NCBI RefSeq assembly: GCF_020873915.1
Contig: NZ_JAHWGP010000001.1
Coordinates: forward strand, 310,001-374,000
Direction of reading: 5' to 3'
DNA: 64,000 bases
DNA from: Streptomyces sp. DH5
GTDB taxonomy: Bacteria; Actinomycetota; Actinomycetes; Streptomycetales; Streptomycetaceae
Below, one piece after another: positions 41,839-50,606 of the stretch. The position numbers were made by a program, and so were the translations under genes. The notes under the pieces are model-generated. The model had not been told where the DNA came from and did no database searches. It was given only the letters and a program-made list of their open reading frames with translations. Each line of letters opens with the position of its first letter. Positions within the stretch are counted from its first letter, which is position 1.

Positions 41839-42741
41839 ATGCCCACGATCCTGGGACAGAACCAGTACGGCAAGGCCGAGAACCGGCTCGTCAAGATCAC
41901 GCGGGACGGCGCCACCCACCACATCAAGGACCTCAACGTCTCCGTCGCCCTCTCCGGCGACATGGAGGAGGTCCACTACTCCGGATCGAACGCGAACGTC
42001 CTGCCCACCGACACCACCAAGAACACCGTGTTCGCCTTCGCCAAGGAGCACGGCGTCGAGTCGGCCGAGCAGTTCGGCATCCACCTCGCCCGCCACTTCG
42101 TCACCTCCCAGGACGCCATCCACCGCGCCCGCGTCCGCGTCGAGGAGTACGCCTGGGAGCGCATCGCCGTCTCCGACGCCGGCAGGGCCGGGCACTCCTT
42201 CGTCCGCAGGGGCCGGGAGACCCGCCTGACGCAGATCACCTACGACGGGGAGCGCTGGGAGGTCGTCTCCGGCCTGAAGGACCTGACGGTGCTGAACTCC
42301 ACCGACTCCGAGTTCCGGGGATACCGGAAGGACAGGTACACGACGCTCGAGGAGGCCCACGACCGCGTCCTGGCCACCTCGGTGTCCGGCCGCTGGCGGT
42401 TCAACTGGACCGGTGACGACCAGCCGATGCCCGACTGGGACGACTCCTACGAGCAGGTCGGACGGCACCTGCTGGAGGCGTTCGCCGAGACCTACTCCCT
42501 CTCGCTCCAGCAGACGCTGCACCGGATGGGCGCGCGGGTCATCGACCACCGCGGCGAGATAGACGAGATCCGTTTCTCCCTCCCCAACAGCCACCACTTC
42601 CTGGTGGACCTCGAGCCGTTCGGGCTGGAGAACGACAACGAGGTGTACGTCGCCGCCGACCGGCCCTACGGCCTGATCGAGGGCACCGTCCTGCGGGAGG
42701 GCTGCGAGGCGCGGATCCCGGTGGACCTCACCAACCTCTGA
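41839..42741 (+). CDS. pucL: Urate oxidase (uricase)
   Basis: A 300-aa cofactor-free uricase. Family motifs are LGQNQYGKAENRLVKITRDG, the Thr of the substrate site in NVLPTDTTKNTVFAFAKEHG, QITYDG, LKDLTVLNSTDSEFRGY and FSLPNSHHFLVDL. The length is normal. It converts urate to 5-hydroxyisourate with O2. GGGAG lies upstream of ATG 41839. Confidence 0.96.
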   Translation: MPTILGQNQYGKAENRLVKITRDGATHHIKDLNVSVALSGDMEEVHYSGSNANVLPTDTTKNTVFAFAKEHGVESAEQFGIHLARHFVTSQDAIHRARVRVEEYAWERIAVSDAGRAGHSFVRRGRETRLTQITYDGERWEVVSGLKDLTVLNSTDSEFRGYRKDRYTTLEEAHDRVLATSVSGRWRFNWTGDDQPMPDWDDSYEQVGRHLLEAFAETYSLSLQQTLHRMGARVIDHRGEIDEIRFSLPNSHHFLVDLEPFGLENDNEVYVAADRPYGLIEGTVLREGCEARIPVDLTNL

Positions 42742-42788
42742 CCGCCGACCGCACCACCCTCCGGCAGCAGCAGCGAAAGGGACGGACC

Positions 42789-44168
42789 ATGGCAGCAGAC
42801 CGCCGCATCGTCATCGAGAACTGTGCGATCGCGACCGTCGACGGCGACGACACCGAGTACGCGTCCGGTCACCTCGTCCTCGCAGGCAACCGCATCGAAT
42901 CGCTCGGCCCGGGCCCGGCGCCCGCAGGACTCGACGGCGTCGCACGGCGGATCGACGCCACCGGGCACCTGGCGACCCCCGGCCTGGTCAACACCCATCA
43001 CCACTTCTACCAGTGGATCACCCGGGGCCTGGCCACCGACCACAACCTGTTCGACTGGCTCGTCGCGCTCTACCCGACCTGGGCGCGCATCGACGAGCCG
43101 ATGGTGCGTGCCGCGGCCCGGGGTTCGCTCGCCATGATGGCCCGCGGCGGTGTCACCACCGCCATGGACCACCACTACGTCTTCCCCCGGGGCTCCGGCG
43201 ACCTGTCCGGCGCGATCATCGAGGCCGCTCGTGACACGGGCGTCCGCTTCACCCTCGCCCGCGGCTCCATGGACCGCGGCGAGAAGGACGGCGGCCTGCC
43301 CCCGGACTTCGCCGTCGAGACCCTCGACGACGCCCTCGCCGCCACCGAGGAGACCGTACGGCGGCACCACGACGCGTCCTTCGACGCCATGACGCAGGTC
43401 GCCGTCGCCCCCTGTTCCCCGTTCTCCGTCTCCACCGAACTGATGCGTCAGGGCGCCGACTTGGCCCGCCGTCTCGGTGTGCGCCTGCACACCCACGGTT
43501 CGGAGACGGTGGAGGAGGAGAAGTTCTGCCACGAGCTGTTCGGCATGGGACCGACCGACTACTTCGAGTCGACCGGCTGGCTCGGCGAGGACGTGTGGAT
43601 GGCGCACTGCGTCCACATGAACGACTCCGACATCGCCGCCTTCGCCCGCACGGGCACCGGCGTCGCCCACTGCCCCTCCTCCAACGCCCGCCTCGCCGCG
43701 GGCATCGCCCGCGTCCCCGACATGCTCGCGGCGGGTGTCCCCGTCGGCCTCGGCGTGGACGGCACGGCCTCCAACGAGTCCGGCGAACTCCACACCGAGC
43801 TGCGCAACGCCCTCCTCGTCAACCGTCTCGGCGCCCACCGGGAGGCCGCCCTGACCGCCCGCCAGGCGCTGCGCCTGGGCACCCAGGGCGGGGCCCGCGT
43901 ACTGGGCCGCGCCGGGGAGATCGGCTCCCTGGAGCCGGGCAAGCTCGCCGACCTGGTGCTGTGGCGGATGGACACCCTCGCGCACGCCTCCATCGCCGAC
44001 CCGGTGGCCGCGTTGGTCCTCGGCGCGGCGGCCCCGGTCACCGCGTCCTTCGTCGACGGCCTTCAGATCGTGGAGAACGGCCGTCTGCTCACCGCCGACG
44101 AGGACGCGATCGCCCGCTCCACCCGCGCCGAGGCCCGGCGACTGGCGGACATCGCCGCGCGGGGCTGA
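42789..44168 (+). CDS. 8-Oxoguanine deaminase (amidohydrolase family)
   Basis: A 459-aa TIM-barrel metal-dependent deaminase. The metal motif is NTHHHFYQWITRGLA near 66-80, with HTHGSE, MAHCVHMND and GLGVDGTASNESGELHTE (metal Asp) following. These match 8-oxoguanine deaminases that make urate. It is the last gene of the ureide operon, 47 nt after uricase, with AAAGGGA upstream of ATG 42789. It feeds urate directly to the preceding enzyme. Confidence 0.9.
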   Translation: MAADRRIVIENCAIATVDGDDTEYASGHLVLAGNRIESLGPGPAPAGLDGVARRIDATGHLATPGLVNTHHHFYQWITRGLATDHNLFDWLVALYPTWARIDEPMVRAAARGSLAMMARGGVTTAMDHHYVFPRGSGDLSGAIIEAARDTGVRFTLARGSMDRGEKDGGLPPDFAVETLDDALAATEETVRRHHDASFDAMTQVAVAPCSPFSVSTELMRQGADLARRLGVRLHTHGSETVEEEKFCHELFGMGPTDYFESTGWLGEDVWMAHCVHMNDSDIAAFARTGTGVAHCPSSNARLAAGIARVPDMLAAGVPVGLGVDGTASNESGELHTELRNALLVNRLGAHREAALTARQALRLGTQGGARVLGRAGEIGSLEPGKLADLVLWRMDTLAHASIADPVAALVLGAAAPVTASFVDGLQIVENGRLLTADEDAIARSTRAEARRLADIAARG

Positions 44169-44242
44169 CTCCCGCCGACGCTCCCGGCCCGGAGGCGGCC
44201 CTCACGGGCGGGCCCCGGCCTCCGCAGGCGCCGCGGACGGCG

Positions 44243-44902
44243 TCATGAGGACCGGGCCGCCGCCACTTCCTGCCGCAGCCGGGGCAGCATGTCGTGGTAG
44301 ACGCCGGGGCACAGGGTGTCGCCGTAGTCCTTGTGGCCGTAGAGCTGGGTGGAGGGGATGCCGTACCGGTCGCACGCGTACGCGCACAGGGTCACCAGGA
44401 CGTCCCACTGGGCGGTGGGCGGGACCGCTCCGGCGTGGTAGGCGCCCTCGCACGCGATCCCGACGGCGTAGTTGTTCTGCCCGGAGGTGTGGGAGCCGAG
44501 GACGAAGTTCCGGCCTCCCGTCAGTGCCTGGAGGCTGCCGTGCCGGCCCTCGGTGATCCAGCCGCCCCGGCTGACCAGGAAGTGGTAACCGGTGTCGACC
44601 CACTTGTTCTTGTCCAGGTGCAGGTCCTGGACCCAGTGGGCGTGCGCGTGTGCCTGGGCGCGGGAGAAGTCACCGGAGTTGGTGCTCACCGTGTGGTGGA
44701 CGACGATCCTGCTCGGCCGGTACGGGAGGAGGCTGACGGTGCCCTGCGGGGCGCGGGCGCCCCAGGCCGCGGTGGAGTCGATGTCCGGTTCGACGGCGTC
44801 GGTCTCCCGTGCCTGCGCGAAGCCCGGGAGGGCGGTGGCGGCGGCCAGTCCGGCCGCGCCGGCGATCAGCAGGCGGCGTCGTGAGGCGTTCTCGGGGTGC
44901 AC
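44243..44902 (-). CDS. Secreted N-acetylmuramoyl-L-alanine amidase (PGRP/amidase_2)
   Basis: A 219-aa Tat-exported peptidoglycan amidase. A twin-arginine signal, SRRRLLIAGAAGLAAATALP, lies at residues 7-26. The amidase_2 domain has the zinc ligands in RIVVHHTVS and in YGHKDYGDTLCPGV (His and Cys). GTG 44902 has GAGGAG 5 nt upstream. It cleaves the lactyl-amide bond of peptidoglycan outside the cell. It lies 112 nt after the GH25 muramidase, separated by a terminator. Confidence 0.9.
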   Translation of the reverse strand: MHPENASRRRLLIAGAAGLAAATALPGFAQARETDAVEPDIDSTAAWGARAPQGTVSLLPYRPSRIVVHHTVSTNSGDFSRAQAHAHAHWVQDLHLDKNKWVDTGYHFLVSRGGWITEGRHGSLQALTGGRNFVLGSHTSGQNNYAVGIACEGAYHAGAVPPTAQWDVLVTLCAYACDRYGIPSTQLYGHKDYGDTLCPGVYHDMLPRLRQEVAAARSS

Positions 44903-44944
44903 GGTCACTCCTCGTCGGAGGGGAGAGGATGGGGGGACGTGGGG

Positions 44945-44985
44945 CGCGGGGGAGCGGACGGCGGACCGCCGCCGGCTCCCCCGCG
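44945..44985 (-). terminator. Terminator after the GH25 gene
   Basis: CGCGGGGGAGC (44945-44955) pairs with GCTCCCCCGCG (44975-44985), an 11-bp stem with an inner GGCGG/CCGCC hairpin. It lies 30 nt downstream of the minus-strand muramidase stop. Confidence 0.83.
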
Positions 44986-45014
44986 AGATCGCGTGCGGGA
45001 GGGGCCCGGTGCCG

Positions 45015-45899
45015 TCAGGTGTTGTTGGCGAGCGCCAGGAGCCGGTCGCGGGAGCCGTTGAACTTGTTGCGGTCCACGTTGCCGGCGACGCCGCCGACCG
45101 AACCGGTGCTGGTGTACTGCCACACCGTCCAGGTGGGGAAGCCGCTCGGGATGGTCGGGGCGGACGCGGAGGTCCAGTGCGCCACCCACAGCGGGCTCTT
45201 GGTGGACATGCCGGTCCAGTTGCCGGTGCAGGTGTTCCACCAGCTCGCCGTCGTGTAGATGACGACGTCACGGCTGGTGCGCGCCTTGTACGTGTTGTAG
45301 AAGTCGTTGATCCAGGTGCGCATCTGCGTGGTGGACAGGCCGTAGCACATGGCCCCGTAGGGGTTGTGTTCGATGTCCAGCACGCCGGGCAGGGTCAGGT
45401 TGTCGCGGGACCAGCCGCCGCCGTTGGTGGCGAAGTAGTTCGCCTGGGTGGCGCCGCTGGAGGCGTTGGGGAGCGCGAAGTGGTACGCGCCGCGGATGAC
45501 GCCCGCGGCGTGGGCGGCGGGGTAGTTGGTGTTGAAGCGCGGGTCCTTGTAGCCGGTGCCCTCGGTCGCCTTCATCCAGGCGAACTGGATGCCGGAGCCG
45601 CGGACCGACGTCCAGTTGATGGCGCCCTGCCAGTGGGAGACGTCGATGCCCTGGACGCCGTCGGTCGGAGCGAGCACGCCCATCGACGGCTCACCGGCGG
45701 GCGCGCCCTCGTGGACGCGGGTGCCCGCACCCATGTACGCCTCGCCGGGTTCGATGGTGACGCGGTCCCGGTCGGGCCGGGGTGCGGCGGTCGCGCCGCC
45801 GACGCTGGTGGCCGTCAGGGCGAGGGCGGCACCGAGGACGCCGAGTGCCGTGACGGTGCGTCTGCGGGTGCCGGTCGAGGTGCGGGGGAGAGAGAACAT
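45015..45899 (-). CDS. Secreted GH25 muramidase (1,4-beta-N-acetylmuramidase)
   Basis: A 294-aa exported enzyme. The signal peptide runs to about residue 39 (TVTALGVLGAALALTATSVG). The GH25 catalytic motifs are QGIDVSHWQGAINW (Asp), FAWMKATEG, VIRGAYHFALP and VLDIEHN (catalytic Glu). The domain is a typical cellosyl-like ~210 residues. ATG 45899 has GGAGG. It hydrolyses the glycan backbone of cell walls, its own or competitors'. It pairs with the adjacent amidase. Confidence 0.93.
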   Translation of the reverse strand: MFSLPRTSTGTRRRTVTALGVLGAALALTATSVGGATAAPRPDRDRVTIEPGEAYMGAGTRVHEGAPAGEPSMGVLAPTDGVQGIDVSHWQGAINWTSVRGSGIQFAWMKATEGTGYKDPRFNTNYPAAHAAGVIRGAYHFALPNASSGATQANYFATNGGGWSRDNLTLPGVLDIEHNPYGAMCYGLSTTQMRTWINDFYNTYKARTSRDVVIYTTASWWNTCTGNWTGMSTKSPLWVAHWTSASAPTIPSGFPTWTVWQYTSTGSVGGVAGNVDRNKFNGSRDRLLALANNT

Positions 45900-46325
45900 G
45901 GGACTGCCTCCTGGGACACATGTGGGGATGAGCGAAGGAGGTGACGTCGGCCGCTGCCACCTGGGCAGATCCGTGCTGCCGGACATGCCTTTTGACGTGC
46001 GCGCGTCATTAGTTACGCACGTAGATTCCGGGCCTGTAAAGAGCCTTCGTTCCTCGCTGGTGGTCTGGTCCACTGTAAGAGCGGATGGCCTGGAAACTTG
46101 GGATCCGGGCGGCGGAAACTTTCAGCGCGGAAACAAGGACGACGGCTCTCCGAGGCCGGCAGGCAGCCGCACGCCTTCGTGATGACCTCGCAGACGTGCG
46201 GCACCTCGTCACGCTGGTCCCGGACCGACGTCAGCAGCCCGTCGCGTTCGAGCGGTGCGGCCGGCGCGCGCACGAAGCCCGGCTTGTTGCCCGGCCCGGG
46301 CTTGCCGACGCTGCGTCGAACCTGA
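45900..46325. other. Intergenic region upstream of the muramidase
   Basis: In these 426 bases no confident gene is seen. ACGTGCG (45995-46001) and CGCACGT (46016-46022) form an inverted repeat with an AT-rich 14-nt spacer, about 100 nt upstream of the muramidase start and a candidate operator. Short minus-strand frames (for example PHVCEVITKACGCLPA) lack a ribosome site. Confidence 0.55.
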
Positions 46326-47213
46326 TCACGGGGCCTCGAAAGTGGTCACGGACAGCGCCTTGTCCACCCGGGCGGCGGCCAAGTCGTCGTGGCGGATCAC
46401 GAAACTCGTGCAGTACGCCTCGTAGACCCCGGCTTCACTGGCGAGCGATACCCATTCGTCCGTCAGCCGGTGCTTTTCCTTCTCCAGGTGGGAATACCAT
46501 GCCGCGACCGGGATGGCCGGTATCTCGCCCGCCTTCTCGCGTCCCGCGAGGGTCTGCTCGGCAATGCTGTTGATCACCTCGTCATCGGCATACCCGCCGA
46601 TGAAGACGCCGGCGTCGGAGGACCAGAGGCCGTGGGCCAGGTCCCGGAGTTCGTCCAGGTGCGGCAGGTCATTCTCCATGTACCGGGCCAACTGCTGCTG
46701 GAAGGGCGACATGTCCTCCCGGTCGAGATCCTCCCAGTACTCGTGCCAGTCCTCGTCGCCCTCCTGGAGCCAAAGGGGCAGTTCGGCTCTGAGCTCGGCG
46801 CCGACGTCGACCCGGTCGCGGACACGCACGGAGCCGGGGGCCTGTGCGACGGCGGTCTCGGTGCCGTCCGGTACATACACGACGCGCGCGTACCTCCCGG
46901 ATCGGTCCTCGTGGTCCATCTCCTGGTCCACGAAGAAGAGCAGCGTCCCGTCCTCCGGCAGGCCGAAGCCGTCGACTCTCGGCAGCGCCCCGCAATCGAC
47001 GGAGAAGAGCAACGGCAGCGGACTGTCCCCGGCGGACGGCCACTCCATGCCCACCGGCAGCCGGGGCAACCCACCGAACTGCCCGACCGGAGAACCACCG
47101 CCCGCCCCGGACAACCCGATCGACAAGCGAAGGTGCCGGCTGAACCGGCTGACCTCGGCGTCCGGGACGCCCGACTCGAGCGCCGCCCGGCGAAACTCTC
47201 CGTGGTGATCCAT
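46326..47213 (-). CDS. DUF1963 (YwqG-like) protein
   Basis: A 295-aa soluble protein with the DUF1963/YwqG pattern: GQFGGLPRLPVGMEWP near 55-70, LPLLFSVDCGAL, GTLLFFVDQEM and a late Gly-rich FIGGYADDEVINS. Function is unknown in the family. ATG 47213 is the conserved start; an extension to 47429 lacks homology-like composition. It is AT-richer than most neighbours, slightly unusual here. Confidence 0.85.
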   Translation of the reverse strand: MDHHGEFRRAALESGVPDAEVSRFSRHLRLSIGLSGAGGGSPVGQFGGLPRLPVGMEWPSAGDSPLPLLFSVDCGALPRVDGFGLPEDGTLLFFVDQEMDHEDRSGRYARVVYVPDGTETAVAQAPGSVRVRDRVDVGAELRAELPLWLQEGDEDWHEYWEDLDREDMSPFQQQLARYMENDLPHLDELRDLAHGLWSSDAGVFIGGYADDEVINSIAEQTLAGREKAGEIPAIPVAAWYSHLEKEKHRLTDEWVSLASEAGVYEAYCTSFVIRHDDLAAARVDKALSVTTFEAP

Positions 47214-47450
47214 GCCCGAGACGATAACCGTGTCCAACGCGGCAGTTTCCTCGGGGTGTTGGTGGGCACGGCAGGGCGTGATGGAGCGCGGTCGGTCGAG
47301 TCCACCACCGTCCTTGCGGTCCCCGGCGCAGGTGTCGGTGAGCTGCCGGGAACGACTGGAACAGGGGTCGCGCGGGTGGAACCGTAGCCTCGGGACGGAG
47401 AACCGCCCGCTCCGGAGCTGCACGCGCATGTTCCGCCGCCGCCCAACCGG

Positions 47451-47873
47451 TTACAGTCCGAAGAGGCCCGGGTCTTTCGCCAGATCCCGGAAGACGGCCG
47501 CCGGATCCGGCAGCAGCCTGCGCTGCTTCAGGTCCATCAGCCCACCCACGCCGGTGAGTTCGGCCGCCACGGTGCCGTCGGCCCTGGTGATCGCCTGCTC
47601 GATGGTGAAGACCTTGCCGCCGCTCCAGAGGAAGGCGCAGCTCACGTCGACCTCGTCGCCGGCGAGCAGCTCCCGCCGGTAGCGGATGGTGGTCTCCAGG
47701 GCGACCGGTCCGACGCCCTGGGAGAGCAGGGCGGACTGGGTGATCCCGGCCGCCTGGAGCAGCGACCAGCGCGCGTGCTCCGCGTAGTTGAGGTACACGG
47801 CCTGGTTGAGGTGGCCCTGCACATCGGTCTCGTATCCGCGCACGCTCACACGGACGGAAAACGGCTCGCTCAT
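47451..47873 (-). CDS. Hotdog-fold acyl-CoA thioesterase (4HBT family)
   Basis: A 140-aa hotdog protein. The motif YETDVQGHLNQAVYLNYAEH is the 4HBT active-site segment, with Asp in the usual catalytic position. It continues ALETTIRYRRELLAGDEVDV and GGKVFTIEQAITRADG. ATG 47873 has AAGGGG upstream. It likely hydrolyses short or medium acyl-CoA. The substrate is unknown. Confidence 0.9.
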   Translation of the reverse strand: MSEPFSVRVSVRGYETDVQGHLNQAVYLNYAEHARWSLLQAAGITQSALLSQGVGPVALETTIRYRRELLAGDEVDVSCAFLWSGGKVFTIEQAITRADGTVAAELTGVGGLMDLKQRRLLPDPAAVFRDLAKDPGLFGL

Positions 47874-47935
47874 CCCTGCTGTCCCCTTCATGCCTGATCG
47901 GTTGCCTGCCCGACCCACCGATCTTGGCATGTGCC

Positions 47936-48565
47936 TCACACGCGGCGCGGAGAGGCCAGCAGGTAGCGCGCCCGCGTCCTCGGCTCCGTGTACTCCCCGG
48001 CCTGCCAGCCCGCGCCCTCCAGCGTGGCCGCGCAGGCCCGCAGCGCCTCGCCGTCCGGCTCGTACACGGCGACCGCATCCGGCTGCGGCGTCTCCCGCAC
48101 CCGGTAACCGCCGTCCCCGGGGTCCGCGCCGGCCGGGCGGTGTCCGGCGGCCTCCAGGGCGAGCGCGGCGGCCCGCACCAGATGCGAGCGCTCCCAGGCG
48201 CAGGGTCGGTCCGTCGCACCGTCGGGATTGGTCATCCGGCGCAGCTCCAGCATGCCCTGCCAGGCGCCGCGCACCTCCCGGAGCCGGGCGGGACCGTCTC
48301 CGGGGACCGCCTCCTCGCCGCCCACCCGGGCCGCGAACCCGCCGGTCGTGGCCGGCTGCTCCGTCCGCTCGGGCTCCGGCTCCGCCTCCCGGATGCGGTG
48401 CCCCGCCGGTGTCAGGAAGTGATCGTGCGGCGGCCTCGCATGCCGGAACGCCAGCCCGCGCTTCACCAGGGCGGCGAGCTGCGCCTCCGACCCCTTCAGC
48501 CGCCCGGTCACGGGATCGGCGGCCTCGATGAGACGGCGCTGCGCGGCGGTGGGCGGTCGGGTCAT
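47936..48565 (-). CDS. Hypothetical protein coupled to DUF397
   Basis: A 209-aa soluble protein from ATG 48565, overlapping the DUF397 stop region (ATGA-type). It opens TRPPTAAQRRLIEAADPVTG with an HTH-like start and a QLAALVKRGLAFRH helix. The C-terminal half ends YTEPRTRARYLLASP. I do not recognise a defined domain; a winged-helix N-terminus is possible. Operon with the DUF397 and XRE genes. Confidence 0.7.
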   Translation of the reverse strand: MTRPPTAAQRRLIEAADPVTGRLKGSEAQLAALVKRGLAFRHARPPHDHFLTPAGHRIREAEPEPERTEQPATTGGFAARVGGEEAVPGDGPARLREVRGAWQGMLELRRMTNPDGATDRPCAWERSHLVRAAALALEAAGHRPAGADPGDGGYRVRETPQPDAVAVYEPDGEALRACAATLEGAGWQAGEYTEPRTRARYLLASPRRV

Positions 48566-48768
48566 CGGCGTCCGGAGGCGTAGGGGAGGAAGGCGGTCCA
48601 CTGGCGGGGGGTGAAGGTGAGACGGGGGCCGTGTATGTGCTTCGAGTCGCGTACGTGGATGGTCTGGGGGGTGGCGGCGACCTCGACGCACTCGGGGCCG
48701 TCGTTCGTGCTGTAACTGCTCTTGAACCACTCCAGCGCGGGACCGTTCCCGGACGGGCGGTTGGTCAT
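48562..48768 (-). CDS. DUF397 protein
   Basis: A 68-aa protein with the DUF397 signature: WFKSSYSTNDGPECVEVA, HVRDSKHIHGPRLTFTP and QWTAFLPYASG. DUF397 proteins regularly follow XRE/DUF5753 regulators in Streptomyces, and here their start and stop overlap (48768). Their role is unknown. Confidence 0.93.
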   Translation of the reverse strand: MTNRPSGNGPALEWFKSSYSTNDGPECVEVAATPQTIHVRDSKHIHGPRLTFTPRQWTAFLPYASGRR

Positions 48769-49595
48769 CAGGTCTCTCCCAGCACTTTCTCGATGAACGC
48801 CAGCGACTCACGGGGCGTGAGGGCCTGGGCCCGGATGATGCCATAGCGGATCTCGAGGACTTGGATCTCTCTGGGATCGGAGATCAGCCGGCTGATCAAC
48901 TGGACCTCCATGTGGCCCACGGTTACCCCTTCCCTCAACCGCAGCAGTTGCAGCGCCCCTGCGAGTCCGGCGTGGTCCTCGCGATCCGTGGGCAGTACCT
49001 GGATCTCCACGTTCCGCCGTCGACCGACCTGCAACAGGCGTTCGAGCTGCTTGCGCATCACCATTCTGCCCCCGAGCGGGCGGCGCAGCGTCACCTCTTC
49101 CTGGACAAAGCTGAAGACGGGAGCAGACGGCTGGTCGAAGATCTTCTGCCGCGCCAGGCGAGCCTCGACGAGTGCGTCCACGTGATCCTGGGCGTAGGGA
49201 GGTCGCCGCATGCCATAGATGGCCCGTGCGTACTCCGGCGTCTGGAGCAATCCGTGCACGACATGGTTCGCGTAGGCGCACAGCTCGACCGCCTCGTCCT
49301 CCAGCTTGGCCAAGTCCCGGACTTTCTTCGGAAACTTGGCCTTCTCCACATCGGCTTTCAACCCCGAGATCAGACCGCCTGCCTCCAGTACCCGGTCCGC
49401 CGCTTCGAGGAACGGTCCCGTCGGCGCCCGCCGTCCGCGCTCGACGGACGACACCTGCTCCTCGCTGTACCCGATCGCCGATCCGAGACCGGCCTGGGTC
49501 AGCCCTCCCCGCTCCCGGCACATCTTGATGACCCGCCCGACGGTCCGCAGGACCGCCGCCGACTCCTCGTCCGCCCCGTAGGGTTCCACGCTCAT
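48768..49595 (-). CDS. XRE-family regulator with DUF5753 domain
   Basis: A 275-aa regulator. The N-terminal HTH (VIKMCRERGGLTQAGLGSAI, GYSEEQVSSVERGRRAP) is at about 22-57. The C-terminal DUF5753 effector-like domain contains GLLQTPEYARAI, RRPLGGRMVMRKQLERLL, VEIQVLPTDREDHAGLAGAL and RESLAFIEKVL. ATG 49595 has GGAGG at a good distance. With DUF397 and the divergent ATPase it forms a common actinobacterial conservon involved in development or stress. Confidence 0.93.
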   Translation of the reverse strand: MSVEPYGADEESAAVLRTVGRVIKMCRERGGLTQAGLGSAIGYSEEQVSSVERGRRAPTGPFLEAADRVLEAGGLISGLKADVEKAKFPKKVRDLAKLEDEAVELCAYANHVVHGLLQTPEYARAIYGMRRPPYAQDHVDALVEARLARQKIFDQPSAPVFSFVQEEVTLRRPLGGRMVMRKQLERLLQVGRRRNVEIQVLPTDREDHAGLAGALQLLRLREGVTVGHMEVQLISRLISDPREIQVLEIRYGIIRAQALTPRESLAFIEKVLGET

Positions 49596-49753
49596 GTCCC
49601 CACACCTCCGTGCTCCGCCCGGTGTCCAACACACCGCAGGTGCGGGACGTCACGCGTCGTGACCCGGACAGGCCCGGACACCTTCCGTACGACGCGCCCG
49701 GGTACGGCCGCCGGGACTGTTCACGACGGAATCGCGCGACCACGCTGAGTGAC

Positions 49754-50209
49754 ATGAACGTCGAGATCGCCCCCGTGGACGAACACACCGGCCCCGCCCG
49801 CCACTTCCGCATCCGCCTCTCGGCCACGGCCCGGGGCGCCCGGCTCGCACGCCACCTGACGGCCGGGCAACTCGCCTCGTGGGGGTGGCCGTACGACTCC
49901 GGCGGCAACCGCACCGCGTCGCTGCTCGTGGCCGAACTCGCCGCGAACGCCGTCCGGCACGGGCGCGCACGGGGCCGTGACTTCGGCCTGCGCCTGACCC
50001 TGTACCCGCAGGACACCACGCTCCGTGTGGAAGTCACGGACGCCCGCCCGGACCGGCTCCCCCCGGCCCCCGGCACGCTCGCCCCCGCCGGACCCGACGC
50101 GGAGTCCGGCCGTGGCCTCCTCCTCGTCGAGGCGCTGGCGACCCACTGGGGCACGGCCGGCGGGGATCCGTACACCAAGACGGTGTGGTGCGAGGTCGCC
50201 CTGCGCTGA
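49754..50209 (+). CDS. HATPase_c_2 anti-sigma-factor-like ATPase
   Basis: A 151-aa GHKL ATPase. The N-box is ASLLVAELAANAVRHGRARG and the G2 region is ESGRGLLLVEALATHWGTA. It is divergent from the XRE/DUF397 pair, a typical partner arrangement. ATG 49754. A kinase role toward an anti-anti-sigma factor is possible; none is adjacent. Confidence 0.9.
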   Translation: MNVEIAPVDEHTGPARHFRIRLSATARGARLARHLTAGQLASWGWPYDSGGNRTASLLVAELAANAVRHGRARGRDFGLRLTLYPQDTTLRVEVTDARPDRLPPAPGTLAPAGPDAESGRGLLLVEALATHWGTAGGDPYTKTVWCEVALR

Positions 50210-50348
50210 CCGGCGGGGCCCGGAGCGCTCGCGGCGGCGCTTGCGCCGGAGGGACGACCTCCCGCGAGATCACGTCCGCGCGGAAGATCTACCAGAGCCA
50301 CCGGCCCCCACCAACTGCCCTCCAGGCCCCACCCGTCAGGAGAGCCGT

Positions 50349-50606
50349 ATGTCCACATCCTCCACCGCCGTCGTGCTGATGTCGGCCGGTGCTGTGGCCA
50401 CCGTGGCCGGAGTCCTCATGTACGTCCTTCCGGGCCCCGGCTTCCCCGTCCTCGTCCTTGGCCTGGCATGCGCGACCGCCGGGGCTGCCCTGCGGATGAC
50501 CAACTGCAGGCGATCAGGTGCCTGCGCCACCGTCACCGGACGAGTCGAAACTCGCTTTCCGGTAACTCATGGGCATGACAGGGTGGCGCGGTGCACTCAG
50601 AACTGA
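50349..50606 (+). CDS. Small two-helix membrane protein
   Basis: An 85-aa frame from ATG 50349 with AGGAG upstream. Two hydrophobic helices (AVVLMSAGAVATVAGVLMYV and FPVLVLGLACATAGAALR) are followed by a Cys/Arg-containing tail that overlaps the start of the Fic gene by 16 bp. No domain recognised. The overlap suggests a coupled pair, but its end may be overextended. Confidence 0.5.
   Translation: MSTSSTAVVLMSAGAVATVAGVLMYVLPGPGFPVLVLGLACATAGAALRMTNCRRSGACATVTGRVETRFPVTHGHDRVARCTQN

Noticed and set aside
46013-46273. 86-aa minus-strand frame with PHVCEVITKACGCLPA
   Set aside because: No ribosome site, and the codon use is unlike the neighbours; it is mentioned only under the intergenic entry.
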